This document shows positions 43,153 to 52,589 of a stretch of 64,000 nucleotides of DNA, piece after piece (positions within the stretch are counted from its first letter, which is position 1; the number at the start of each line of letters is the position of its first letter). Both the position numbers and the translations under genes were made by a program. Under the pieces are notes generated by a model. The model saw only the letters and a program-made list of their open reading frames with translations. It was not told the DNA's origin and searched no databases. Source of the stretch: an uncultured Aquimarina sp. (lineage in GTDB: Bacteria; Bacteroidota; Bacteroidia; Flavobacteriales; Flavobacteriaceae); assembly GCA_947495425.1 (NCBI GenBank), contig CANLYR010000009.1:62001-126000 (forward strand), in the 5' to 3' direction.

Positions 43153-44706
43153 CTACAAATCAAACTTGATTCCTTGTGCTAATGGCAATTCTGTAGTATA
43201 ATTTATAGTATTAGTCTGGCGGCGCATATATATTTTCCAGGCATCTGATCCTGATTCGCGACCACCGCCAGTATCTTTTTCTCCACCAAAAGCTCCGCCA
43301 ATTTCTGCACCAGAGGTTCCGATGTTTACATTAGCGATACCACAATCTGATCCTGCATGTGATAAGAAACGCTCGGCTTCTCTCAAATTATTGGTCATAA
43401 TGGCAGAAGATAATCCTTGTGCTACTCCGTTTTGCACGTCGATTGCATTTTCTACTTCACCGCTATATTTCAAAAGATATAAAACCGGTGCAAAGGTTTC
43501 GTGTTGCACAATTTCGAATGTATTATCAGCTTCGGCAATTGCAGGTTTTACATAACACCCGCTTTCATATCCTTCGCCAGCAAGCACAGCGCCTTCAACT
43601 ACGATATTTCCTCCTTCTTCAACTACTTTTTGCAGTGCATTTTGATATCCTTTTACAGCATCAGTATCAATTAAAGGTCCAACATGATTGTTCTCATCTA
43701 ATGGGTTACCAATTTTCAATTGTCCATAAGCATCGACCACTGCTTTCTTTACTTTGTCATAAATAGATTCATGAATAATCAATCTACGTGTTGAGGTGCA
43801 TCGTTGTCCCGCGGTTCCGACTGCACCAAAAACGGCTCCAATTACAGTCATTTTAACATCTGCATCTGGTGTTACAATAATTGCATTATTCCCGCCAAGC
43901 TCCAAAAGTGATTTTCCTAAACGTTGTCCTACTGTCGCAGCAACAATTTTGCCCATTCGTGTAGAACCTGTTGCAGAGACCAGAGGAACTCTCTTATCGG
44001 TTGTCATCATTTCTCCTACTTTGTAATCTCCATTGATCAAGCAAGAAATTCCTTCTGGCAGGTTATTCTCTTTTAATACTTTGGCAATAATATTCTGGCA
44101 AGCGACTCCGCAAAGTGGTGTTTTCTCACTTGGTTTCCAAATACATACATCACCGCAGATCCAAGCTAATACTGTATTCCATGCCCAAACTGCAACCGGA
44201 AAATTAAATGCCGAGATAATTCCGACAATTCCGAGAGGATGGTATTGTTCATACATTCTATGACCTGGACGTTCGGAGTGCATCGTCAACCCATGTAATT
44301 GCCTCGATAATCCTACTGCAAAATCACAGATATCGATCATTTCTTGTACTTCACCCAGACCTTCTTGGTATGATTTGCCCATTTCATAAGAAACTAACTT
44401 ACCAAGGGGTTCTTTTAATGTTCGTAATGCTTCTCCAAACTGTCTTACAATCTCTCCTCGCTGGGGAGCTGGCATTACTCTCCAGGTTTTGAAAGCTTTT
44501 GTTGCTGCTTGTATTGCCTTCTCATAATCTGATTGCGTTGTTGCTACTACTTTGCCTATTAACTCCCCATCTACCGGAGAATATGAAGAGAATTCTTCTC
44601 CAGAAGAGAACCAGTTAGACCCTGTTGATGTTCCTTGATTAAGATCAGAGACTCCTAATTGTTGAAGCGCTTCCTGAATTCCGAAATCTGATATTGTTAT
44701 TGCCAT
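43153..44706 (-). CDS. Aldehyde dehydrogenase, antiquitin/ALDH7-like (aminoadipate semialdehyde type)
   Basis: A 517-residue NAD(P)-dependent dehydrogenase with all catalytic residues: Asn168 (SAFNFPVAVW), Lys191 (IWKPSEKTP), Glu269 (LLELGGNN) and the nucleophile Cys303 (GTAGQRCTST). The N-terminal motifs and the VGIISAFNFP and FGGEKDTGGGRESGSDAWK blocks point to the ALDH7 (antiquitin, alpha-aminoadipic semialdehyde) group of lysine breakdown, rather than the aminomuconate type. The gene is monocistronic, with its own terminator. Exact substrate is inferred from family resemblance. Confidence 0.88.
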   Translation of the reverse strand: MAITISDFGIQEALQQLGVSDLNQGTSTGSNWFSSGEEFSSYSPVDGELIGKVVATTQSDYEKAIQAATKAFKTWRVMPAPQRGEIVRQFGEALRTLKEPLGKLVSYEMGKSYQEGLGEVQEMIDICDFAVGLSRQLHGLTMHSERPGHRMYEQYHPLGIVGIISAFNFPVAVWAWNTVLAWICGDVCIWKPSEKTPLCGVACQNIIAKVLKENNLPEGISCLINGDYKVGEMMTTDKRVPLVSATGSTRMGKIVAATVGQRLGKSLLELGGNNAIIVTPDADVKMTVIGAVFGAVGTAGQRCTSTRRLIIHESIYDKVKKAVVDAYGQLKIGNPLDENNHVGPLIDTDAVKGYQNALQKVVEEGGNIVVEGAVLAGEGYESGCYVKPAIAEADNTFEIVQHETFAPVLYLLKYSGEVENAIDVQNGVAQGLSSAIMTNNLREAERFLSHAGSDCGIANVNIGTSGAEIGGAFGGEKDTGGGRESGSDAWKIYMRRQTNTINYTTELPLAQGIKFDL

Positions 44707-44883
44707 GACATATGTTGCTTTTGAAAAGGTTAAAGATACTGTGTTTTAGAGATACTTCAAATTTTGATCCGCTTTTACATTATTTTTAAGAAGCTTTTAA
44801 AGAAAACTGCCTCAAAAAAGTCAATTTAATAAAATAACAATGGTATCCCAAGAAAATTGGTTCGATACGACGTAAAGCAATGG

Positions 44884-45390
44884 CTAGAAAACAAACACGT
44901 CTGAAAGCTCTTTTGTTTGCCACAATGCTTTCTTAAATGTAAATGAAACTTTATCACTTTTATCCAGTGTAATTTCTTGATCACCCCAATGATATTCTAT
45001 CTTGATTTTTTTATGTATATCAGGTAGCCTTACTTCTGCAAAAACAACTGAAGTTGTAAAACCACTAACACTATTATAAAAATGTTTTGCTTTTTTTACA
45101 AGAAGTGTATCTCCTTTTTTAAGAATATAATGTACTGATGTACCTTCATACAAATTAGCATCAGGCTCTTCTAACAGAAATTTTGTTTCAAAAGAAAATG
45201 CTTCCAGATTATTTACAATGATCGCATCTCTTTTCAAAATTAATTCTTTGTTAATCAAAGTATTATAGGGTGGATATGCAGAAACATCTTTATCTTTTGT
45301 TCTCAAAACCAGATACATAAATCCAGAAATGGATGCTATCCCTACAACCCCAACAATTGCCAGAGCAAGAATAATTTTTTTTGCAGTCAT
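44884..45390 (-). CDS. Membrane-anchored hypothetical protein downstream of the dioxygenase
   Basis: A 168-residue protein with one N-terminal transmembrane anchor (~5-28, IILALAIVGVVGIASISGFM) and a ~140-residue probably periplasmic beta-rich domain (LLEEPDANLYEGTSVHYILK, IHKKIKIEYHWGDQEITLD). No family is recognised. It starts 10 nt after the 3-hydroxyanthranilate dioxygenase stop, so the two are likely co-transcribed; no functional link is evident. Confidence 0.68.
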   Translation of the reverse strand: MTAKKIILALAIVGVVGIASISGFMYLVLRTKDKDVSAYPPYNTLINKELILKRDAIIVNNLEAFSFETKFLLEEPDANLYEGTSVHYILKKGDTLLVKKAKHFYNSVSGFTTSVVFAEVRLPDIHKKIKIEYHWGDQEITLDKSDKVSFTFKKALWQTKELSDVFVF

Positions 45391-45400
45391 TTAAAAAAAA

Positions 45401-45943
45401 TTATTTGTGCTCAACTACAAATCGTTTATCTGTTGGCATTACTGTTCCACAATTATCGCAGGTTCTTAAACTCTTGCTTTCATAAAAATGTTTGAAATGC
45501 TTTAGAAAATCGTTTTCGATATCGTGTAATTTAAAGTAAACCTCATGTAGTTTATTGTTACAGTGATCACAAAACCACAAAAGTCCGTCCTCTGCATCAA
45601 GGTCTACTCGTTTTCTCTCGATCACTAAACCAATTGATCCCTCATGTCGAACAGGAGAGTGTGGTACTTTGGCAGGGTGCAAATACATGTCTCCCGGACC
45701 CAAAATCATGGTTTTCTTTTCTCCGTTTTCCTGAATATGAACCTCGATATTTCCTTCTAATTGATAAAAAAGTTCTTCGGTTTCGTTATAATGATAGTCT
45801 TTTCTGGCATTGGGTCCCGCTACAATCATCACAATATAATCTCCGGCATCTTTATATAAATTTTTATTGCCGACCGGAGGTTTTAAGGTATCTCGGTTTT
45901 CTTCAATCCATTGATTGAGATTAAATGGTTTTTGAATCGCCAT
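45401..45943 (-). CDS. 3-hydroxyanthranilate 3,4-dioxygenase
   Basis: A 180-residue cupin that opens the ring of 3-hydroxyanthranilate in the kynurenine pathway (tryptophan breakdown or quinolinate/NAD synthesis). Iron ligands His51, Glu57 and His95 are at the positions known for the Cupriavidus enzyme, and the C-terminal rubredoxin-like metal site has CDHC (Cys125, Cys128) and CDNC (Cys162, Cys165). No other kynurenine pathway gene lies in the window, which is common in Bacteroidetes. Confidence 0.95.
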   Translation of the reverse strand: MAIQKPFNLNQWIEENRDTLKPPVGNKNLYKDAGDYIVMIVAGPNARKDYHYNETEELFYQLEGNIEVHIQENGEKKTMILGPGDMYLHPAKVPHSPVRHEGSIGLVIERKRVDLDAEDGLLWFCDHCNNKLHEVYFKLHDIENDFLKHFKHFYESKSLRTCDNCGTVMPTDKRFVVEHK

Positions 45944-46070
45944 GCATATTACTTTTAAGAACTATAAAAATACGGAATTAGAAGCGAAAAAGTTTAAAAA
46001 TTTTAGTTTCAGATATTTACTATACAGAAAAACACATCTCCCCTTTTTCACTTCTAAATTCGTATCTGCA

Positions 46071-46913
46071 TCACTCAAAAGTATATCGTGCTCTCACTAC
46101 TTGTGTTACCCTAAAATATCCATTGGCATAGTTATCCGGATTATCAAGATTAACACAGTTTCCTCTAAAAGCAACGGGAATTGTACTAAAAAGACCTAAG
46201 CCATCAGCTTGTTCTATAAGTATACTCATATAATTGTAATAGTCTTCAGAAATACCAAATAAATCTATATTTACAACATCTCTTGGTACAAATACTTCGG
46301 TACCAGCGTCTTCATCTTCTTCTTTTTCATACTCCAAGCTAATCTCGTTCCCGTTTACAAACTCATCATCAATAACCCCCAGTTCAGGCAGTAAATCTCC
46401 TTCTTCTTGTAATCTCAAAAGATATCGGTTTCCTTCTATATCTGGATCATTAAATATAATATTTACTTCTAGTGCTTCGTCATCAAAACCTTCTTCTGTA
46501 GATTGTGTAATTTCTAGAAAGTCTACAACAGGAATCAGTGTTTCTGTAGCTGTATAATTTTCGTCGTTATACCGCACATCTAAGGTATATGATTGATTAA
46601 GCACGGGTATGAACGCTGAGGTTGTGTAGGTTCCATTATTTTGATCTTCAAAAATAAACTCATCACCGCTGGTATCATTAGTAACCATAACCGAAGCACC
46701 TGTAACAGCAGAATTTGACGTGGTATCAAAATATGGGGTTGAGGTACTTAGTTTTATCGTTTGGTTATTTCCTTGGGTACCTTTTTCCCAATCTAAAGAA
46801 GCCTCAATAGTAAGTCTGGCTGGTGCTGTTTGCAAATCTACGTCTACTACATCCTCACAAGAGTTAAAAACTATGACTGAAAGGAATATTATGATTTTGA
46901 AATATGTTTTCAT
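46071..46913 (-). CDS. DUF4249 lipoprotein, partner of the TonB receptor
   Basis: A 280-residue protein with a signal peptide and lipobox FNSC (Cys near residue 19) followed by EDVVDVDLQTAPARLTIEAS, the DUF4249 start. The body is beta-rich (NQTIKLSTSTPYFDTTSNSA, TLDVRYNDENYTATETLIPV). DUF4249 lipoproteins are encoded next to TonB-dependent receptors in Bacteroidetes; here the gap is 4 nt. By position it may be a surface lid or substrate-binding partner. The ligand is unknown. Confidence 0.88.
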   Translation of the reverse strand: MKTYFKIIIFLSVIVFNSCEDVVDVDLQTAPARLTIEASLDWEKGTQGNNQTIKLSTSTPYFDTTSNSAVTGASVMVTNDTSGDEFIFEDQNNGTYTTSAFIPVLNQSYTLDVRYNDENYTATETLIPVVDFLEITQSTEEGFDDEALEVNIIFNDPDIEGNRYLLRLQEEGDLLPELGVIDDEFVNGNEISLEYEKEEDEDAGTEVFVPRDVVNIDLFGISEDYYNYMSILIEQADGLGLFSTIPVAFRGNCVNLDNPDNYANGYFRVTQVVRARYTFE

Positions 46914-46917
46914 GGCA

Positions 46918-49332
46918 TTAAAATTTAAAGTTATACGTCACCGAGGGTACGATTCCAAAAATTGCAGTTCTAGTCGCTTCGTTTGCTCCGGTTTCTGCGT
47001 TTTGGCCAAAAGATATTGAAGCTGCATTTTTTCGATTATATATATTGTAAATACCGAATACCCATTCTCCTTTCCATCTTTTGTGTGGTTTTCTATTGGG
47101 TCTGTATGTAGCAGAAATATCAAGTCTATGATATGAGGGTAATCGATCAGAGTTTCTATCAGAAAAACTAGCGATAGATAAATTTTCATACCCGTATTGA
47201 TTGTTTGGAAATGTTACTGGTCTACCGGTCTGAAAAACAAGATTAGCCCCAAAGTTCCATTTATCATTTAATCGATACGCTCCTGTTAATGAAACATCAT
47301 GGGTTCTGTCAAATGGGGTATTATACCAATCTCCATTGTTAATTCCTGGCCCTCCTGCATTACCTCCTAGTGTTCTTTGCTCTGATTTTGATACCGTATA
47401 GGCAAGCCATCCTGTAAATTTCCCTTCATTTTTACGGAATAAAAACTCTAATCCATACGCTCTCGACTCTCCATTGAGTATTTCAGTTTCGATCGCATTA
47501 TTACCAATTAGATCAGATCCATCGATATAATCTATTCGATTGTCTGTGGTTTTATAATATGTTTCTATTTCTAAAGAATAGGCTTTATCCTTAAAATTTC
47601 TAAAATATCCCAAGGCATATTGATCAGATAACTGTGGCTTTATAAATTCGCCACTTGGGGTCCATACATCCAAAGGTGTCACATTAGTCGTATTAGACAA
47701 TAAGTGAATATATTGTGCTGCTCTGGAATACCCTGCTTTGATCGAAGAAGACTCATTTAATTGATATGCTAATGATGCTCTGGGTTCAAAGTTACCAAAA
47801 CTTTTAATCGTTTCACTATTTTTAAAATTGATTTCTCCTATTTCGGTACCTCGTTGATAAATCCCTAGCGTATTATTATAAACCACCGGCTGGTTATTTG
47901 CATAGGTTGCCAAAGGTTGGCCGCCCAATCGGCTGAATGTGCTATATCGAATCCCATATTGCACGGATAGCTTTTCTGTGAGCTTTTGCTCTGCATTTAC
48001 ATATACCGCACTTTCAACGGCTCTTTTTTGATCCAAAGATAAAGGGTTTACTTCTGAACTCTCTGATGTAGGTTCTATCTGCCCGGGATCAAACTCGTAA
48101 TAAATACTACTAGCGCCAAAATCGAGTTTGAAGGTATCACTCATATAATATTTTAGATCATATTTTATATTGTAGTTACTTATTGATGAGATCCAATCAA
48201 ATTCTTCGACAACGATCCCTATGTCATAATCATATTTGCTATAGATAAGTGATAAATTCGAAAATAATTTATCATTAAAAATGTGGTTCCATCTCAGGTT
48301 TCCAGATGCATTTCCATAGCTTGTAGTAAAGCTATCTCCAAAAACGAATACGTCTCTACCAAAATAGCCAGAGAGATACAATTTATTATTCTCACTTAAA
48401 TTATAGTTGGTTTTTAGGTTTACATCATAAAAACTAGCTGCATTGTCTTCGCCGGCTGCTTTTAAAAAAAGATGTGCATACGATCCTCGACCTGCCACCA
48501 AAAAAGATCCTTTATCCTTAAACATAGGTCCTTCTGCCGCAAGGCGACTAGAAATAACTCCTACACCCCCTGTAAGCGCAAAATTCTTACTGTTTCCGTC
48601 TTTTTGACGAACATCTAAAACCGAAGAGGTCCTACCACCAAAACGAGCAGGAATACCTCCTTTGTATAATTTTATATCTTTAATCGCATCTGCATTAAAA
48701 ACAGAAAAGAATCCTAGTAAATGAGAAGTATTGTAAATAATAGCCTCGTCGAGTAACACCAGATTCTGATCTGCTGCCCCTCCTCTTACGTGAAATCCAC
48801 TAGCCCCTTCGCCATTTTTTGTAACACCCGGCAGCATTTCTAATGATTTTATAACATCTACCTCTCCAAGTACCACAGGCATCTGTTTTACGGTTTTGAT
48901 ATTTAGCTTAGAAACGCTCATTTCAGGTTTTTTGAGACTCACGCGTTCTGTTTCTCCACTCTTGATCACCACTTCATCTAACTGAGTAGAGGATTCTATA
49001 ATCTCAAAATCTATTTTTTGATCCTTATCTAAAATGACCTCTTTATTGATTTCTGAATATCCAACATAAGAGGCTATCAATGTATAATTTCCTTCTGGAG
49101 CAGTAATAGAATAAAAACCATACTCATTGGTTATAACGCCAATCGAAGTCCCCTTTAGAAAAACGGAGGCTCCAAAAACCGTCTCTCCATTACTTTCATC
49201 TTTAATTGTTCCGCTTAGTGTATAGTTATCTTGCGCTTTAACAATGCCACTTGCCAAGAATAAAATCAAGCAGCAAAGCATAAGAGGAGTTCTCTTTTTT
49301 TGAAAACTTCTAAATCTTGAATTTTTAAACAT
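46918..49332 (-). CDS. TonB-dependent outer-membrane receptor with N-terminal CarboxypepD_reg-like domain
   Basis: Start at 49332 (MFKNSRFRSFQKKRTPLML) gives 804 residues with a signal peptide (LCCLILFLASGIVKAQ). A carboxypeptidase-regulatory-like domain (~40-115, GTIKDESNGETVFGASVFLK) comes first. A plug follows (~130-245; LPGVTKNGEGASGFHVRGGA, DQNLVLLDEAII) and then a 22-strand-type barrel ending in Phe (VPSVTYNFKF). It is energised by TonB/ExbBD. The missing RagB/SusD partner and the DUF4249 neighbour place it outside the classical polysaccharide systems. An in-frame Met at 49422 adds 30 residues of no signal quality. Confidence 0.92.
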   Translation of the reverse strand: MFKNSRFRSFQKKRTPLMLCCLILFLASGIVKAQDNYTLSGTIKDESNGETVFGASVFLKGTSIGVITNEYGFYSITAPEGNYTLIASYVGYSEINKEVILDKDQKIDFEIIESSTQLDEVVIKSGETERVSLKKPEMSVSKLNIKTVKQMPVVLGEVDVIKSLEMLPGVTKNGEGASGFHVRGGAADQNLVLLDEAIIYNTSHLLGFFSVFNADAIKDIKLYKGGIPARFGGRTSSVLDVRQKDGNSKNFALTGGVGVISSRLAAEGPMFKDKGSFLVAGRGSYAHLFLKAAGEDNAASFYDVNLKTNYNLSENNKLYLSGYFGRDVFVFGDSFTTSYGNASGNLRWNHIFNDKLFSNLSLIYSKYDYDIGIVVEEFDWISSISNYNIKYDLKYYMSDTFKLDFGASSIYYEFDPGQIEPTSESSEVNPLSLDQKRAVESAVYVNAEQKLTEKLSVQYGIRYSTFSRLGGQPLATYANNQPVVYNNTLGIYQRGTEIGEINFKNSETIKSFGNFEPRASLAYQLNESSSIKAGYSRAAQYIHLLSNTTNVTPLDVWTPSGEFIKPQLSDQYALGYFRNFKDKAYSLEIETYYKTTDNRIDYIDGSDLIGNNAIETEILNGESRAYGLEFLFRKNEGKFTGWLAYTVSKSEQRTLGGNAGGPGINNGDWYNTPFDRTHDVSLTGAYRLNDKWNFGANLVFQTGRPVTFPNNQYGYENLSIASFSDRNSDRLPSYHRLDISATYRPNRKPHKRWKGEWVFGIYNIYNRKNAASISFGQNAETGANEATRTAIFGIVPSVTYNFKF

Positions 49333-49451
49333 ATTACTTTCGTTTTTATAATTTCTGACTGAAACTGATGTATTGATTTTAAAAAAATAATCAAGCTCTA
49401 TCATTGACAAATCAAAAAACAAAAGGTTGCAGGTAACAAAGATTTTGTTTC

Positions 49452-49496
49452 AAAAAAAAGAAATCGCTCAAACAAGATTTCTCTTGTAGAGCGATT
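49452..49496 (-). terminator. Terminator of the lipoprotein gene ending at 49550
   Basis: AATCGCTC (49462-49469) and GAGCGATT (49489-49496) enclose an inner ACAAGA/TCTTGT stem, so a long two-step hairpin forms. On the minus strand it is followed by a run of T (A run at 49452-49460). It is 54 nt after the lipoprotein stop. Confidence 0.85.
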
Positions 49497-49549
49497 CCCA
49501 ACTAAATAACCAACCAAAAAGTTTTTATTGTTAAGTGCTACCTTACTTT

Positions 49550-50488
49550 TTATTTTGAAAGCTTTCTTATCTTAAGATCTGCTTTTTTTATTCTCTTTGT
49601 ATCATTCTGAGTTGTTTTACTTTTTTCAGAATTCTTAAATAGGATATGTCCTCTTCCTTTAAATTCATAAGTTGTACCAGAATTTGGATGAAACAATTCT
49701 ATTTTACTGTCATTAATAACGGATAACTCGAAGAATTCATTGTCCAGATATCCGTAATCAAGTGTTAAAGTTTTCCTATAAAAATTATCAGCAATGTCAT
49801 ATACCTCATAATGACCTATGTAATCATAAAAAATATCATCAATATGCATCCCATTTGCATCCCTAGAACTGTTAAAGTTTTCTCCGGATCCGTAGTAGAA
49901 AAATTTCAAGTAATTTTCATTATCAAATTCATTAAGTGCACCATACTCACTGGTATATACTTTTTCCCATGTTTCATATTCCTGAAGAAAATAATGGATG
50001 TTATCATAAAAAACCCTATCGTAATCAAAATTACTTCTTTGATATCCTATCAAATAATAGCTCGTATTAGTAACGCTATCATATATTTCTATTTCATTAG
50101 TAGAAAGTTGCGTCGCCACAAGTTCGTATACTCCATCGATATCATGATTAATATCAACTCGCATACGGTGGGTGTCATAAACACCAACGTCTAATCCAAA
50201 GCCATTACCATTATCTCCCATCCCTACCAGGTTGTTATTTGCAAAGAAGGTTCCATTTTTGAAAGAAACTGTAAATGCTTTTTGTAAAAACGGAATTTCG
50301 CCGCTACCCTGTGTACGTTCAATATCAACATACCAAATTTCATGAGCATTTAATACTTCTTCTAAAGTAATTACTCGTACTGGCGGTTCTTCAATGTATA
50401 CATCTTCTTCGATAACTACCTCAGCTACACAAGAGGTAAACATGATAGCGCCTAAAAAAATAATCGAAAGTAATTTTAATGTCTTCAT
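49550..50488 (-). CDS. Putative lipoprotein of unknown function (312 residues)
   Basis: Starting at 50488 (MKTLKLLSIIFLGAIMFTSC) gives a signal peptide with a lipobox FTSC (Cys at residue 20) and 312 residues; an in-frame Met at 50530 only adds 14 residues. The mature protein is rich in Tyr, Asp and Asn (YVDIERTQGSGEIPFLQKAF, NNNLVGMGDNGNGFGLDVGV) and appears beta-structured, with a Lys-rich tail. I recall no family name with certainty. It is divergent from gpsA and ends in its own terminator. Confidence 0.72.
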   Translation of the reverse strand: MKTLKLLSIIFLGAIMFTSCVAEVVIEEDVYIEEPPVRVITLEEVLNAHEIWYVDIERTQGSGEIPFLQKAFTVSFKNGTFFANNNLVGMGDNGNGFGLDVGVYDTHRMRVDINHDIDGVYELVATQLSTNEIEIYDSVTNTSYYLIGYQRSNFDYDRVFYDNIHYFLQEYETWEKVYTSEYGALNEFDNENYLKFFYYGSGENFNSSRDANGMHIDDIFYDYIGHYEVYDIADNFYRKTLTLDYGYLDNEFFELSVINDSKIELFHPNSGTTYEFKGRGHILFKNSEKSKTTQNDTKRIKKADLKIRKLSK

Positions 50489-50586
50489 AATTTGCGTCTT
50501 TTCAATTTCAATTATCTCAAACCAAAACATGTGCCAAACTTGTAACTATTTGATTATCAATTTTTTATTTTGATGTGGATTTTGCC

Positions 50587-50594
50587 TATTTTTG
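50587..50594 (+). promoter_or_regulatory. Candidate -7 element of gpsA
   Basis: TATTTTTG matches TAnnTTTG and lies 16 nt before the gpsA ATG. A TTTG at 50569-50572 is only 14 nt upstream, so the -33 element is not at the usual distance. Confidence 0.45.
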
Positions 50595-50610
50595 AACCTA
50601 CAATATTTTT

Positions 50611-51606
50611 ATGGAAAAAAAGCTAAAATTTGCCGTATTAGGTGGTGGTAGTTGGGCTACTGCCATTGTAAAAATGCTAACCGAAAATCTAGACGAGGTA
50701 GGTTGGTATATGCGCAGTGTGTATGCTCTTGAGCATCTCAAACGGCAACAACATAACCCTAATTATCTAAGTTCTGTTGAATTTAAGATTGAACAACTCA
50801 AACTCACCAATGATATTAATGAGGCTGTTGAGTATGCTGATTATCTTATTTTTGCTATTCCTTCTGCGTTCTTACACACAGAACTTCAAAAACTTACAGT
50901 GTCCTTAAAAGATAAAGTAATTTTCTCTGCTATAAAAGGTATCGTTCCAGAGACTGGGCTTATTGTAGGAGAACATTTTCATGATGAGTACGATATCCCT
51001 TTAGATAATATCGGAGTTATTACCGGCCCTTGTCATGCAGAAGAAGTGGCTCTTGAGCGTCTTTCGTACCTTACTATCGCCTCAAATGATGAAGAAAAAG
51101 CAAAAATCATGGCCGATCATTTATGTAGTGAGTATATCAAATGTAAAACTAGTGATGATATTATAGGTACCGAGTATGCAGCTGTACTGAAAAATATTTA
51201 TTCTGTAGCAGCAGGTATTGCGCATGGATTAGGATATGGAGATAATTTTCAGAGTGTTTTAATGAGTAATGCTATTCGCGAGATGAAACGCTTTATCAAA
51301 AAAGTACACAAGATGAAACGTAATATCAACAACTCAGCCTATCTAGGTGATTTACTGGTCACAGGATATTCTATTTTTTCACGAAATAGAATGTTTGGAA
51401 ACATGATTGGCAAAGGATATACTGTAAAAAGTGCCCAAATGGAAATGAATATGGTCGCCGAAGGGTATTATGCGGCTAAAACCGCTTATGAATTAAATGC
51501 TACAAAAGCAGCTCGAACGCCTATTATTGATGCTGTACATGATGTTTTATATGAAAATAAAAATCCTAAGAAAGTATTTAAGAAACTAGCCGATAAGCTC
51601 GACTAA
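50611..51606 (+). CDS. gpsA: Glycerol-3-phosphate dehydrogenase [NAD(P)+]
   Basis: A 331-residue cytoplasmic enzyme that reduces dihydroxyacetone phosphate to sn-glycerol 3-phosphate for phospholipid synthesis. The dinucleotide motif is GGGSWATA (residues 10-17), followed by ITGPCHAEEVALERLSYLTI and the catalytic Lys in GTEYAAVLKNIYSVAAGIA. LGDLLVTGYSIFSRNRMFG belongs to the C-terminal substrate domain. Length is normal. It begins a same-strand series that runs to the GH3 gene. Confidence 0.95.
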   Translation: MEKKLKFAVLGGGSWATAIVKMLTENLDEVGWYMRSVYALEHLKRQQHNPNYLSSVEFKIEQLKLTNDINEAVEYADYLIFAIPSAFLHTELQKLTVSLKDKVIFSAIKGIVPETGLIVGEHFHDEYDIPLDNIGVITGPCHAEEVALERLSYLTIASNDEEKAKIMADHLCSEYIKCKTSDDIIGTEYAAVLKNIYSVAAGIAHGLGYGDNFQSVLMSNAIREMKRFIKKVHKMKRNINNSAYLGDLLVTGYSIFSRNRMFGNMIGKGYTVKSAQMEMNMVAEGYYAAKTAYELNATKAARTPIIDAVHDVLYENKNPKKVFKKLADKLD

Positions 51607-51644
51607 TTATGCTTATCTTCATAACTGATTAATGCATACATCTT

Positions 51645-52106
51645 ATGAAGCAACTTATAGAAACATTCTATACAGGATTAAGCGAACTTAATGCTGATAA
51701 AATGATATCATGCTATCATAAGGACGTGCTCTTTGAAGATCCTGGTTTTGGTAAATTAAAGGGTGATCGCGCAAAAAGTATGTGGAGGATGTTATGCAAA
51801 AACGCAAAAAATTTTAAAGTAGAATACTCACGGGTTGAAGCAAATCAGCACAATGGAAAAGCCAACTGGGAGGCTTGGTATACATTTAGCAAAACAGGAA
51901 GGCCTGTACATAATATCATCGATGCACAATTTGAATTTAAAGATGGTAAAATCATAAAACATACCGATCATTTTAACATACACAAATGGGCCTCACAAGC
52001 CATGGGATGGAAAGGTAAATTGCTGGGTGGTACAGGGTTTTTCAGGAAAAAACTAGTAGAACAAACCAACAAGATGCTAGATAAATTTATAGCTTCTAAC
52101 TCTTAA
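51645..52106 (+). CDS. NTF2-like (SnoaL-type) protein, tandem copy 1
   Basis: A 153-residue protein of the cone-shaped NTF2/SnoaL fold: ETFYTGLSELNADKMISCYH, then FEDPGFGKLKGDRAKSMWRM, with EFKDGKIIKHTDHFNIHKWA. Proteins of this fold are ketosteroid-isomerase-like enzymes or small-molecule binders; the substrate cannot be read. It is a close paralogue of the next gene, and both contain the same WASQAMGWKGK block. It lies 38 nt after gpsA. Confidence 0.85.
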   Translation: MKQLIETFYTGLSELNADKMISCYHKDVLFEDPGFGKLKGDRAKSMWRMLCKNAKNFKVEYSRVEANQHNGKANWEAWYTFSKTGRPVHNIIDAQFEFKDGKIIKHTDHFNIHKWASQAMGWKGKLLGGTGFFRKKLVEQTNKMLDKFIASNS

Positions 52107-52116
52107 TTAAAACACT

Positions 52117-52572
52117 ATGAAGGAGCTTATCAAAACTTTTTATACAGCACTAAACGATCATGATCCAGCAACTATGTGTAATTGTTATCATAAGGACATT
52201 GTTTTTAAAGATCCCATTTTTGGCGAATTAAAAGGAGACGATGTAAAAAAGATGTGGTATTGGCTTTGTGAAAACGGTAAAGATCTTACCGCAAAATTTT
52301 CAGATCTAAACATTGATGATCAAAAAGGCTCGGTATATTGGGAAGCCAGATATACATTTGGGACGAGAAAAAGACTGGTACTTAATCGTGTTCATACCAC
52401 TTTTGAATTTAAAGATGGTAAAATTATAAAACACGTCGACGACTATAGTTTACATCGATGGGCCTCACAAGCCATGGGATGGAAAGGAAAAGTAGTTGGG
52501 GGCACTACCTATTTCAGAAAAAAAATACAACATCGATCTGGCAGATTACTCAAAAAAATTACACTGCCCTGA
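52117..52572 (+). CDS. NTF2-like (SnoaL-type) protein, tandem copy 2
   Basis: A 151-residue paralogue of the preceding gene, starting 10 nt after its stop. Equivalent blocks are KTFYTALNDHDPATMCNCYH, FKDPIFGELKGDDVKKMWYW and WASQAMGWKGKVVGG. About 30 bases around the WASQAMGW codons are identical in both genes, pointing to a recent duplication or gene conversion. Role unknown, as for copy 1. Confidence 0.85.
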   Translation: MKELIKTFYTALNDHDPATMCNCYHKDIVFKDPIFGELKGDDVKKMWYWLCENGKDLTAKFSDLNIDDQKGSVYWEARYTFGTRKRLVLNRVHTTFEFKDGKIIKHVDDYSLHRWASQAMGWKGKVVGGTTYFRKKIQHRSGRLLKKITLP

Positions 52573-52589
52573 TATGTAAAATTAAACCA

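Noticed and set aside
43322-44263. Plus-strand open frames opposite the aldehyde dehydrogenase
   Set aside because: The dehydrogenase on the minus strand is complete with all catalytic residues; the antisense frames have no start context or recognisable protein.
44706-45943. Kynurenine degradation operon including the aldehyde dehydrogenase
   Set aside because: The dehydrogenase resembles the antiquitin group, is separated by a hypothetical gene and about 180 nt, and no other pathway gene is present.
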